Of a stretch of 64,000 nt of DNA, positions 38,441 to 48,152 are shown one piece after another. Source of the DNA: Diploscapter coronatus (Eukaryota; Nematoda; Chromadorea; Rhabditida; Rhabditidae); NCBI GenBank assembly GCA_964036155.1, contig OZ038422.1, forward strand, positions 53,839,201 to 53,903,200, in the 5' to 3' direction. The position numbers and the translations under genes are program-made. The notes below the pieces were generated by a model that had not been told where the DNA came from, made no database searches, and saw only the letters and a list, made by a program, of their open reading frames with translations. Within the stretch, counting starts at the first letter, position 1. Each line of letters begins with the position of its first letter.

Positions 38441-39536
38441 CCTGAAAGAAACTGGGATTATGCAGAGTTAAAGAATGACTGGGTGGTCACTAATGGACAG
38501 TGATTTGGGTGAAAACGCGACTTTTCACGACGTAATATGCGTATTTGTGTGTTCTAATGCGACATCTAATTTCGGACTGACGTAAGAATGTAAGAATGGA
38601 GTGAAAATGGTCACAGATTGTGATTCAAGAAGAGAAAATGAAGCGAGAAAAGACAGTTCAGATGAAGAAGCGCGGGAATCTTGAAGAAAACCGAATTTTA
38701 CTCCAGGAAACCTTAAACTCGATTCCTTCATGAGATAAGCATTTATTAGAACGACAGATAAATGTGCATATTGAATGAAATAAGAAAAGTTGGCGATATT
38801 GCATCATCAATAATGGAAAAGTTTTGCATACGATTACGAATCAAGATTAAACGATGCTTTATGACATGGTATTTAAGAAATTCCCATGGAAAAGGTAATG
38901 CATATTTTTGCATGAATAGATTCCCGAAATGAATTTCATTTAGACGTTGAGCAACACATCATCATAGCAAGATGTTGAAGCATCTAGAAACCTTTGAGCT
39001 ATTGTTTAAAGCCATATCAATTATCAAGACACTAATTTGACAATTATGGGCTGACAATTGAAGGCAAACGCTTTGAAGAAATTGGGAGAAAGAGCGTGGC
39101 TGATCTTGACCGTTGATGAAATGAATGGGGAGATGAAGTGAGATGAAACCTGCCTCGAGAGTGAGAAGGAGGTGGGGAAGGGAAAGGCAGAGGGGAAATC
39201 GTGGAAATCGGGAAGGCAGGGGAAAGCTGCCGAAGCAGATGGGGGATGGGGTGGGAGATGGAATGGGATGAATCGCATCCAGACAAGATGATGGAACTGG
39301 ATGGGCAGGCAGGGAGGGGATAGGCAGGGAGACAAGAAACAATATGCAGGGTGGGTAGTGATGCAGTGATGAAGTCCATTAGAGAGGATGATAATGAGTT
39401 ATCATCGATTCGGAAAAGAATCCAGAGAATATCCAGAGAAAAGCTGAAACATGAACCATCCTTATGTGAGAATTCTCTCCTCTGACACAGACCAATATGC
39501 TCAGATCATGCATAAAAATCAAAACGGATATCACTA
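38441..39536. other. Promoter side of the ground-like gene
   Basis: About 1.1 kb. The stretch 39110-39340 is strongly purine-rich on the + strand (GGGATGG-type), which creates long antisense frames that I reject. No exon seen. Confidence 0.45.
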
Positions 39537-39600
39537 TTATATTACACTCCGATAAAATACCATAATGTGCTATGCTTGCTTTAGAGACTTGCTTTCCTCA
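39537..39600. repeat. Outer inverted repeat, left copy
   Basis: 64 bp (core ACACTCCGATAAAATACC) that recurs as its reverse complement at 48088-48152 with one substitution and one 1-nt indel. It forms the left border of the Hsp70/kelch island. Confidence 0.9.
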
Positions 39601-39874
39601 TCTTCAACGTGATGGTTGTGCGCTCTAACGCCAACCACTTTTCGCAAAAGGCGAAAAAAACTAAAAGTGTTCAGTTTGCCTGTGTGAGCTCCGTACGGAG
39701 TGGTCGTTTTCCTTTTAGCGGAATTATCGATTTATCGAAATTCCAGCTCTCCCTCCAGTCTCGTACGGTTCTGCCGAACTGGGATGATTCCCGTCAGTCC
39801 CTTGACGGTTCTATCGAACGGGAACGATTCTCTTCCTTTCCTTCGTCTCATTGCCTCGAGACTAGAGACCACCA

Positions 39875-39985
39875 GCCATTTTGCCAAGTTCTTTTTCTTT
39901 TTATTCAGTTCTCAATTCTCGTCTTCCATGAATGGACATTTTTCTTTTTCTCTCCTCACTTAGTTTTTAGTTTCAATTTGTATAT
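39875..39985. repeat. Inner inverted repeat, left copy
   Basis: About 110 bp, nearly identical to the reverse complement of 44053-44160 (for example GTCTTCCATGAATGGACATT). The small differences are in short runs. Confidence 0.92.
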
Positions 39986-40355
39986 TTTCGGTACAGAATC
40001 TCAACCTGATATGTCATTTAAGAGAGAAAATTCTGTTTACTTTTTCAATATTCGTTTCCCTCAAATTGTCATATTCCGATTCGAATATCATATGTGAGAG
40101 AAAAACGGATAAGAGAACATTAGATAGTGTGACGAATCTTAGATCGTACCGAAGACTTCCAAATCTAGTAATAACATTTTTTCTCGCGAAATATTCAACA
40201 TCACTATTCTCTTATCAATTTCATTCAGTGTAAAAGCCTGCTTTCTTGTTCCCAACGATTATTGATTTTTAAAAATAATCTATTTGCACATGAATGCAGC
40301 ATTTATTTATTTCCTAAATCGTATAAATTTTTAATTAAAAATTAAAGAGTAAAAA

Positions 40356-42037
40356 ATGGTCTATATCGGCATCGATTTGGGAACGACATATTCGTGTGTT
40401 TCGGTTATTGAAAACGGCAACCCCAAAGCCATTCACCATGATAATGGTATGAAAATGTCATAATTTTGGAAGGATATGATAATTTTAGGAAAGAATATCG
40501 TGCCCTCAGTTGTCGCGTTTGGTGATGAAATTTTGATTGGAAATCCTGCTTTGGATGCTCCCACTGACATGTCGAATATCCTATATGGTAAATTAGAATT
40601 ATCACTATCACAAAAATGCATAGCCTGAAGATTCAAAACGGTTGATTGGTTGGGAATTCCTGCACAATTTACCGAATGCTGAAGCTCGTCAACTCTGGAC
40701 ATTCAAAGTCGATACAAGAGATGTAACTTCAGTACATTTTCTCTATGAAAATTCGTGACTTTAGAAATGCGCTGGATATGTGCTGAATGAGGGACAACCA
40801 AATGAACAATTTTTAAAGCCAGAGGAAGTTTCAGCAGAAATTTTGAAATACCTGAAGAAAAAAGCTGAAGTATGAAATTTTATTCGATTAAAGAATGAAC
40901 GAATTAATTGTACATATTTTTAGAAATATTTGAATCAAAAAGTGACCGGTGTCGTTGTGACTGTTCCTGCATTATTTCAAGATAATCAGAAGGCTGCAAC
41001 GAAAAAAGCGATCGAATTAGCCGGACTCGAATTAAAACGATTATTGCATGAACCTAACGCTGCTGCAATCGCTTATAATGCGAAAAACAATCTTGGAAAT
41101 TCCAAGTTGTTGGTATTCGACTTTGGAGGGGGTCAGCTTTGATATAAAATTATATCGGCATTTTCCAAATTTAGGAACGTTAGACGTAAGTATTCTGAGA
41201 ATGATTGGCAATAATGTCGACGTCAAGGCTGTGACCGGCGATATTCATTTAGGTATGTACTATTCTTTCAAACAAAAATGATGTATATTTTAGGCGGTCA
41301 AGATTTTGACGGTCGTATTATGAAATATGCACTTACTGAATTTAAGAAAAGCTCAAATTGTGATATCGATCAAAGACCAAAATTGATTAAAAAGTTACGC
41401 GAAAAATGCAGAGAAGCGAAAGAGTTCCTGTCAAATAATATTGAACAAACAAATATCTTCGTAAGTGTATCATCACACTCTTTAATTAGTTTAATATTCA
41501 ATTCAGATGGAGATTAATGATGACGTTAATTTGAAAGTTCCGTTGACAAAATCTCAATTGAACCAACTATGTTCGGATCTATTTACTAGAGTGATTCAAC
41601 AAGTTGATTCGGCTCTATACACTGCACAAATGACTTCTAACGATATTGATTACGTTGTAAATCATTCATTCAATAATCACATATCAAACAAGATAAACCG
41701 TTTTAGATTCTCGTTGGTGGTTCAACCAGAATACCGAAGATTAGGGAACTTCTGACTGCGAAATTTGGAAGCGATAAAATCAAACTCGATTTGAATCCAG
41801 ACGAAATCGTGTCTCATGGAGCTGCTATTGTTGCCAATACTATTGAAGTTTCAATATAAAATTAATCAAAATCACTTTTTAATTTAGCAAGTTGACAAGA
41901 TCTGTATTGATGATAGTCCAGCAACTTCAAACTCAACGAATTCTACAACATTTGGAGCAACTAAGCAGCCAGAGGTAGGACCCCCAAGTAGATATTCCAA
42001 AGCTCATTTTTGGATACATTTTGCACATAAAAGATGA
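40356..42037 (+). CDS. Hsp70-like protein, ATPase domain only
   Basis: Nucleotide-binding half of an Hsp70. Ten short exons encode GIDLGTTYSCVSVIENG (phosphate 1), the KRLIG segment, VTGVVVTVPALFQDNQK, LLHEPNAAAIAY, LLVFDFGGGTLDVSIL (phosphate 2), GGQDFDGRIMKY and ILVGGSTRIPKIRELL (adenosine motif). It ends after the domain: SHGAAIVANTIE leads into a Ser/Thr/Asn-rich tail (PATSNSTNSTTFGATKQPE) and a stop at 42035-42037. The interdomain linker (DLLLLDV type) and the substrate-binding domain are absent, and no downstream exon restores them before the kelch gene. About 420 residues versus about 640 in cytosolic Hsp70. The sequence is diverged (LWTFKVDTRD, few canonical residues between motifs), so it is not a recent retrocopy. 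Possibly a regulator or decoy; a pseudogene is less likely because all frames and splice sites are intact. Confidence 0.88.
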
Positions 42038-42323
42038 TCTGGGTTGTAAACAAACATTCCGTGAAAAAAAGAAAGTTCCCTGACCGAACAAATCACAAAA
42101 TGTGTCACCCAGATCCAAAATGAACACATTATCGAAAACGAAATATTGCTTGTGCGTGATTGTGTGCAGCTATTTTATCTTGATTTTTTCCACAAAACCA
42201 TTTTATACAAATTTAAAAGGCGCAAATGTAAGAAAATATTCAAATAAAATAATAATAGAACCTAGTAATAATGTTAGAAAGGTTTGAATTTTGATTCCTA
42301 CAATAATCAGTCTCGTGTTATAG

Positions 42324-42667
42324 TCTATCCTGAGTAAGTGGATACTGCATAAACTTTGCAAATTCGCCCTCTCAAGCTCCGCCCACTTTTTCCTGCTCTG
42401 CCGAATTGAATGATTCCCCATTTTCAAACGATTTTGTTTTCGATTTTTCTTGACATTTTCGCGAAAATGTCAAGAAAAATCGTTTGAAAATGGGGAATCA
42501 TTCAATTCGGCAGAGCAGGAAAAAGTGAGCGAGTGAAGTTGCCAAATGCATGCAGTATGGCTCCTAGAAAAAGACCACTTTTGCCTATCTTTTTCCTTTC
42601 ATACTATTTCTTCGAAAAGCTGTCTTTTTCTAGGAGCCTGCAGTCAGTATCCACTTACTCGGATAGA
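42324..42667. repeat. Palindromic MITE-like element in kelch intron 1
   Basis: Terminal inverted repeats TCTATCC...GAGTAAGTGGATACTG on the left and their complement on the right. The core 42384-42527 is a long near-perfect palindrome (66-bp arms, apart from a 12-nt extra piece in the left arm). The right arm is interrupted by a second element (42559-42644). Confidence 0.85.
42559..42644. repeat. Nested hairpin element, copy B
   Basis: 86-bp hairpin (GGCTCCTAGAAAAAGAC and its complement) inserted in the right arm of the surrounding palindrome. CAGTAT flanks both sides (42553-42558, 42645-42650), consistent with a 6-bp target duplication. Its inside matches the hairpin at 29232-29368. Confidence 0.8.
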
Positions 42668-43889
42668 TTAGTTAAATATTTAGAAAGGGACTCCATTGCC
42701 TTTGATTAGCACTTCCATGGATGAATTAGGACAGAAGTTTAATAGTTCTTTACAAGTCAATAGAAATGTTTCATCTAATAATGGAAGTAAAATTCTATTC
42801 TATCGTAAGTAAATTGCTGTAAAAGATAATGAAGTCGTTTTACTTGAAGTTTTTAGTCTTTTATGTGAATAATGGTAATTCGGAAGGAAGAGTTTGTCTG
42901 TTTGACTCGCAGAAGTATTCTGTTGAAAATATTGCACAGTTTAATCAACATTGTTGGCCATATGAAGTAGCAACTACACAAAATAAAGTGGGTTCTTCTA
43001 TTCGCTATTTTGAATCATTTCTTAGGTTTCAGATTTTTGGGATTAACGAGAAATATAGATCATTTGAAAGATATGATTTGAATACTGGACAAATTTCAAG
43101 AGGTTTTATCAACGAATCCATGAATGATCGATTCAAAGAATTTTACAGATCCAGATCCTCCTGAGTGGCGTTTTGGTGCATCTGTGGCTTATTTCAAAGA
43201 CAAACTGTATTATTTGGGTGGGTTGGGAAATATGAAACGAGTTGATGTAAGAAGATCGAATGAAAGTCCATGAAATAATTCATTCAGATTTTAATAGATG
43301 AACAATGGCAAACAGGGCCTGCTTTTCCTCTTACAATTAATTATGTTCAACCAATAACATGCGATGGAATTTTATACGGTCACATTAATAGCATATTTAC
43401 TATTGTAGTTATGAATATTTAGTTATTGATGGATGGTGGAGTCATAAGGTATATCGATTATCAGACGATGAGCGAGAATGGATTGAAATCAGGGAGATTC
43501 CAGAAAGACGAATTTATTTCGGAGTTGCATGGCTAAATGGAAGAATTTACATAACTGGAGGACAATAGTCGTTAATCTTGTATGATAAATAATGTACCAT
43601 TATATATTTAGTTTTGATAATGTGTTCAAATCCTGTCTGTGTTTCGATCCCTCAGCTCCAGTCGACAGTCGAATTTATCAAATCGCTGATATGAATTATG
43701 CAAGAGAACATCATTCACTCATTGTCGCTAACGGGAAATTGTATGCAATCGGAGGGTGAGTTGAGATTTTGCATATCTTTATACTAAATATTTGTTAATT
43801 TAGATCTCGAAATTCAATCGAGGAATACAATCCACAAACGAATGAATGGCGAGAACTCGGAAAAATGAATACCTGAAATATTTAATTTC

Positions 43890-43895
43890 AATAAA
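43890..43895 (+). other. AATAAA polyadenylation signal
   Basis: 13 nt after the kelch stop codon, same strand. Confidence 0.55.
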
Positions 43896-43977
43896 TTGTT
43901 TTCATAATTTTCGTATGATTTTAATAAAAAGTATCTTTATTCAATTTCGTACATTCTAATTCGATACACATAATGCA

Positions 43978-44048
43978 GATCAGAGCTGAGACAAATTCTC
44001 GACTTCGACCTCGAATTTGAAGATTTAAACTTCGTCTCAACTCTGATC
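43978..44048. repeat. 71-bp hairpin next to the inner inverted repeat
   Basis: Arms GATCAGAGCTGAGAC and its near-complement GTCTCAACTCTGATC enclose an AT-rich loop. It directly adjoins the inner inverted repeat copy. Confidence 0.7.
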
Positions 44049-44052
44049 GGGA

Positions 44053-44160
44053 ATATACAGATTGAAGCTAAAAATAAGTGAGGAAGAAAAAGAAAAATGT
44101 CCATTCATGGAAGACGAGAATTGAGAACTGAATAAAAAGAAAAAGAACTTGGCAAATGGA
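44053..44160. repeat. Inner inverted repeat, right copy
   Basis: Reverse-complement partner of 39875-39985. The pair encloses the Hsp70-like and kelch genes and nothing else coding. Confidence 0.92.
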
Positions 44161-44629
44161 GAGCTGCGAGGAAAGTGCGTCCTCGTGGAGACGTGATTGT
44201 TTTGGACAAGAACAACAGACACGTCGAGTCACTCACCATTATTGTAAGTTTTTATTTAACAACTCATAATTTGAACAGAAGTATCTTATACTCTACATAA
44301 CGAAGTTCATTCCAATATCAATTATCTCAGGAGTTGTGTTTGATGAAACTAATACAGAGACGGGCAAAAGTATTGGATCACCTCGTTCTTGGATTTTCCT
44401 AGCCCGGTGTTCTGCAATGCTTGAATTCAGAATGTGTGCTAAGTTTCAGCATGTCTGTGCATTACAAAGCTCTAGGCCGAATATAACCCCAATATGGTTG
44501 TGACCCAATGATGTTGTTCGCCATCCTACATATGTTTTTCAGTGACACGGATTACCAATGCCAGTTTAAAAACTAAATTCCTATCCTTGATTCTCTTTTC
44601 TTCTTTGAAACTGACAGTCTATTTTTCAG

Positions 44630-44743
44630 TGCCGTGAAGCGATAGTTCGTACAGCCATGCAGGCTCTGGACGACAATTCCTCCCAGGCAGACAACCAGCA
44701 GAAGGCAGCTGGCATCGAATACAACCACAAGGCTGCACAAGCT
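44630..44743 (+). CDS. Isolated exon of an unidentified gene
   Basis: A 114-nt phase-0 exon with ATTTTTCAG before it and GTATGT after it. It encodes 38 residues (CREAIVRTAMQALDDN and AAGIEYNHKAAQA are parts) with balanced, G/C-ending codons unlike the surrounding AT-rich DNA. No neighbouring exon is recognised for many kilobases. Its phase fits the membrane-protein exon at 61645, so the two could belong to one gene with a 17-kb intron, but nothing else links them. Family unknown. Confidence 0.5.
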
Positions 44744-45331
44744 GTATGTTATTTTCTATTTTTATTTAATTCTGGGATGTGTCCAGTACAGTGTGAAAAT
44801 GACTATTTTGTTGATCAGCACTAGTTTATTTGCACTGCTGATATTTATGATCTTACTCCATCAATTTCATAGCTTTTATGATATTCTACCTTGAGATGGG
44901 GAGATCGGTTGATTTCGAAGATAACCTTGACTTTACTACTTTACTACCGTCTATCTATAATTTTATCTCTGAAAAGCGAGTGAAATTCCTTGATTTCAAT
45001 TGAGTGCAGTCAAGAACGCGACAAAGAATGGAATGGAATACGATTCCTCTTCTACTTCAGTCACTTGATAATGATAAAACTATGCATTGGTATTCTCAAT
45101 AAATAAGAGTTTCATTGATTTCATATTGTGACACCATGCAATATTAGACAAAAATATATAGAAAGTTAATTGTTGAAGACCGATTTGTCAGAAAAGAAGA
45201 AATGGTGTCATAGTAGAAATCCGACTATGAGAGACATATCTGTTGAGCTAGTCATAATTGAAGATGAGACAGACTACAAACTGTGGATAGTTATGATGAG
45301 AATTTTTACGAACCTTGGATCTTATTTTATA

Positions 45332-45423
45332 AGGCTTAGTTCATAGTTCGCGGGCTTTTTTGGAGAATAGTATGACTCAGACATAAAAAGCCCGCGAACC
45401 ACGTCAACTATGGAATTAAGCCC
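45332..45423. repeat. 92-bp hairpin element
   Basis: Inverted arms with TTCGCGGGCTTTTT and its complement AAAAAGCCCGCGAA, continuing outward as AGGCTTAGTTCATAG versus CTATGGAATTAAGCCCT. The right arm has extra bases (CCACGTCAA). Likely a small non-autonomous element. Confidence 0.7.
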
Positions 45424-45521
45424 TTGATTATAATTACGGACAAATTTTTACTAAGATAATAAATTAGCAACATTAGAGTTAATAACCTTGTATAAACGCC
45501 TAGAAAATTATCACTAATAAC

Positions 45522-46293
45522 CAGAGGTGCTGGCGGGTCCGGATTTTTCGGACCCGACCCGACCCACCAACAATAGTTAATTTTTAGGGACAAATTTTCA
45601 TATCTGTATTTACTAAATACTTAATTTTTAAAAATAATCACTTGCAATTGTCATAATTGAGCCAATCAGGGCTGTTGCGGAATCTAATTTGAAAAAATTC
45701 GGAACCGGGATTTTTTTCTTAATTTAACTAAATCGAAAGATTATGCCCAAAAACAGCTAATGCTCTATTATAATTCTAGCAAAATAAAAAGTCTTATATT
45801 CTCAATAGAGAGTGATCATTCTTATCTGAATGCTTTCTTCATTATTTAGCCCGCCGCAGGCGAAGGTGAATAAAATTCATTTCTTCTAGCAATTTTCTCG
45901 TAGGAAAATCAGCTTATTGGATAAAGTTTTCCCTATAAATAGCATTCTATCTTGGAACTTTCTTATACACAATAGCGAAAGGCATAATTGCTAGTTGCAT
46001 TGACAGTCTCTAATATATTCCCTTATTGAAGTGTTAGTAGAAAATTTAAAAGAAATACCGAGTGGTACTCTAGAATTTCATTGAAAAATTGAAGACAGGA
46101 TACTATTTTCGAGTGATATTTTCATGCTCAAAAATTTGCAGAAAATAACGGTAAAAATACAATTTGGACACATACTTTTGCAGTAGAATTTCAGTTGAGA
46201 AATATGGAAAATGCACTGTTGGCGGGTCCAAATATCTCGGACCCGACCCGACCCACAAAAATGCGGGTTGGGCCGGGTCCACCAGCACCTCTG
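45522..46293. mobile_element. Non-autonomous hAT-like DNA transposon, 772 bp
   Basis: Terminal inverted repeats begin CAGAGGTGCTGG at the left end and end with the exact complement at the right end. They are flanked by a perfect 8-bp duplication CTAATAAC (45514-45521 and 46294-46301). CAGAG-type ends and 8-bp target duplications are hallmarks of the hAT superfamily. Both ends carry the same subterminal GC-rich block in direct orientation (GGCGGGTCC, then CGGACCCGACCCGACCCAC), which could be transposase binding sites. The AT-rich interior has no transposase frame, so it must have been moved in trans. Confidence 0.9.
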
Positions 46294-47152
46294 CTAATAA
46301 CTTGATATGATTTTATGAATATCTAGAGTATCTAATAAACCTATAATAAACTAAAATCCCACCATGATCCACAATGGAAAAGAGGGAGGAAATTAATTAA
46401 CGATTACTCTCTGCAGACGAGCGTATTGGGTTGAGCAAGCGCCATCGGCATTTGCAATATCGAGTTATTTTCTTAATATTTTGGCCATTGGAAAATCGCA
46501 TGGCGTTCAAGATCTCGAAAGATGCGAAATAGTGTATGGTAGGCTAGGGTATTGGAAACTAAGGAATCTTTTCCCGCACCATTTCGTTCACTTCTTTCCC
46601 CACCCCTCTCGCTCTTTCGTCTGCGTCTCTCCATTCTCCATTCTCGTTTCTTCCCCTCATCGCGGCATCTTTCATTCCGCAAGGATGTGCGGCGTTCAAC
46701 AAATTGGCATAAACTATGGTATTATTCAACGAAGGTAGAGATTGAATTATTGGATTTTTGTAAGGTTAGATATGATCAGGGTAATGATTTCAATAGTACC
46801 ACCTGCGACACTTAATCAGGAATGGATGGAACTTCCAGTTTCGGTCTCAAAAAATTTTCATTTCCGCCCATTACTGTACTTGATATGTGCGATTGGATCC
46901 GATAAAAGAAAGCTGTTCAGAGATATCACCACTGTGAATCCAGTGCTTTTGAGCCTTGTACCATCGTATATTCATCAGACTACAATGCTGATACATTCCT
47001 ACCTTCTAATATTTGCATTTATATTCTCATTTTCTATGATTTGCAATATGTATTGTTGTTTTTGCTCGGATATTTGTCCTATTACTTTATCAGTCGGGTG
47101 ATCCACGCATCAGAGAAGACTAAAAGCATCGAGAACTATTTTTATTCGTTAG

Positions 47153-47238
47153 CAGAGATGTACGCGGTCCGTAAAAATTGAGACCCGGACCGAACCCGGA
47201 CATTAATTAATGTCCGGGTCCGGGTCCGTACATCTCTG
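47153..47238. mobile_element. Miniature hAT-like element, 86 bp
   Basis: Ends CAGAGATGTACG and its exact complement, with an interior GGTCCG/CCCGGACATTAATTAATG palindrome. The ends resemble those of the 772-bp element (CAGAG, GGTCC blocks). Flanking octamers TTCGTTAG and ATCCTAAT do not match, so a target duplication is not preserved. Confidence 0.65.
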
Positions 47239-48087
47239 ATCCTAATATGGCCCAATCCATGATATTATTAGAGCTGATGCCATAGATGAAGTATATGTCA
47301 AATTCGACCCGGTTGTGCCCTGTTCTGAGTGACTGTTGGCTTTTGTAATGGAGCTACTCTGAAGTATGAAAGATTTTGGAGTAATAAACGAACCTAGTGA
47401 TTAGAAAGATGGGTTTAACGCCCTATAGACTTCAGAAATAGTAAGACATGATAGAGCTGTTCATTTTGACAGGCGATTTGGGGATCGATAATGAGCTTCC
47501 GTAATCACACCTCTCGAAAACCTCCATTTCTGTCAGTTCCTATGAATTTCCTATAGTAATTCTAGGGAATTCTATTGGAAGCATATGATTATTCCGACCC
47601 TATGAAAACCATACATGAAATTGAAGGAAATTAAGTGTAGAAGATAATTAGGCTACTTAAAATGTCGATTTATCAGTTTTTGAATCATTCAGTGTGAATG
47701 AAAATCATATTTTGCAGCCATGTTCGGTTCGGTTCAGTCGTGGCCCCATAACTCAGTTAGGCATATCCGAATGTGGTGATTGTGGTATGATATTAGGAGA
47801 ACTGATATCACACGTGAGATATATGCCATAATCGAGGGACTATTTACCTATTTAAAGTGATCACTGGTACTTGATTGGCGGTCATAGTGAACATTTAATG
47901 ACTTAACCCCATAAAGCAGCATGTGATTGTTTTCGTCGAAAAATATTGTAATAACTCGATAAATTTAGGTAACGTCAAGGTTAAACTAAGTCATACATTT
48001 TATGGTAATTTTTGAAAACCCAACTTACTATCTGATCAATAGATTTTTTGTTATATTTTCGGGGCCCTATGGCTTTTTTTTAAGAGC

Positions 48088-48152
48088 TGAGGAAAGCAAG
48101 TCTCTAAGCAAGCATAGCACATTATGGTATTTTATCGGAGTGTAGTATAATA
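48088..48152. repeat. Outer inverted repeat, right copy
   Basis: Reverse-complement partner of 39537-39600. The outermost bases of the pair enclose 8616 bp. Confidence 0.9.

Larger units (their letters stand above)
42120..43876 (+). pseudogene. Kelch-repeat protein gene interrupted by an in-frame stop
   Basis: Beta-propeller (kelch) protein with no BTB domain visible. The start at 42120 gives a hydrophobic leader (CLCVIVCSYFILIF), so it is secreted or membrane-anchored. Intron 1 (about 42281-42681) is filled by nested palindromic elements. Later exons show kelch blades: WRFGASVAYFKDKLYYLGG, DGILYVIDGWW, KVYRLSDDEREWIEI, IYFGVAWLNGRIYITGG, REHHSLIVANGKLYAIGG and SIEEYNPQTNEWRELGK, ending at TGA 43874-43876. 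In the exon ending near 43570 a TAG (43566-43568) follows GGQ. The next exon continues the propeller in the same phase (SFDNVFKSCLCFDP), so the stop breaks an otherwise well-kept gene. It begins 82 bp after the Hsp70-like stop on the same strand. A base error or readthrough remains possible. Confidence 0.75.

Noticed and set aside
38962..39379. Three overlapping Pro/Ser/Leu-rich minus-strand frames of 103-126 codons
   Set aside because: They all arise from one purine-rich (GGGATGG-like) tract and have no domain.
39609..40097. 162-codon plus frame upstream of the Hsp70-like gene
   Set aside because: Half of it is the inner inverted repeat; the other arm's copy has a different, short minus-strand frame, so it is not conserved protein.
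45408..45593. Minus-strand frames reading WVGSGP..DPP at 45408-45593 and 46103-46288
   Set aside because: They are translations of the duplicated GC-rich subterminal block of the hAT-like element, not proteins.
39537..48152. Polinton/Maverick or other large virus-like transposon
   Set aside because: No DNA polymerase B, integrase, packaging ATPase or protease similarity was seen; the only genes are Hsp70-like and kelch with ordinary introns.
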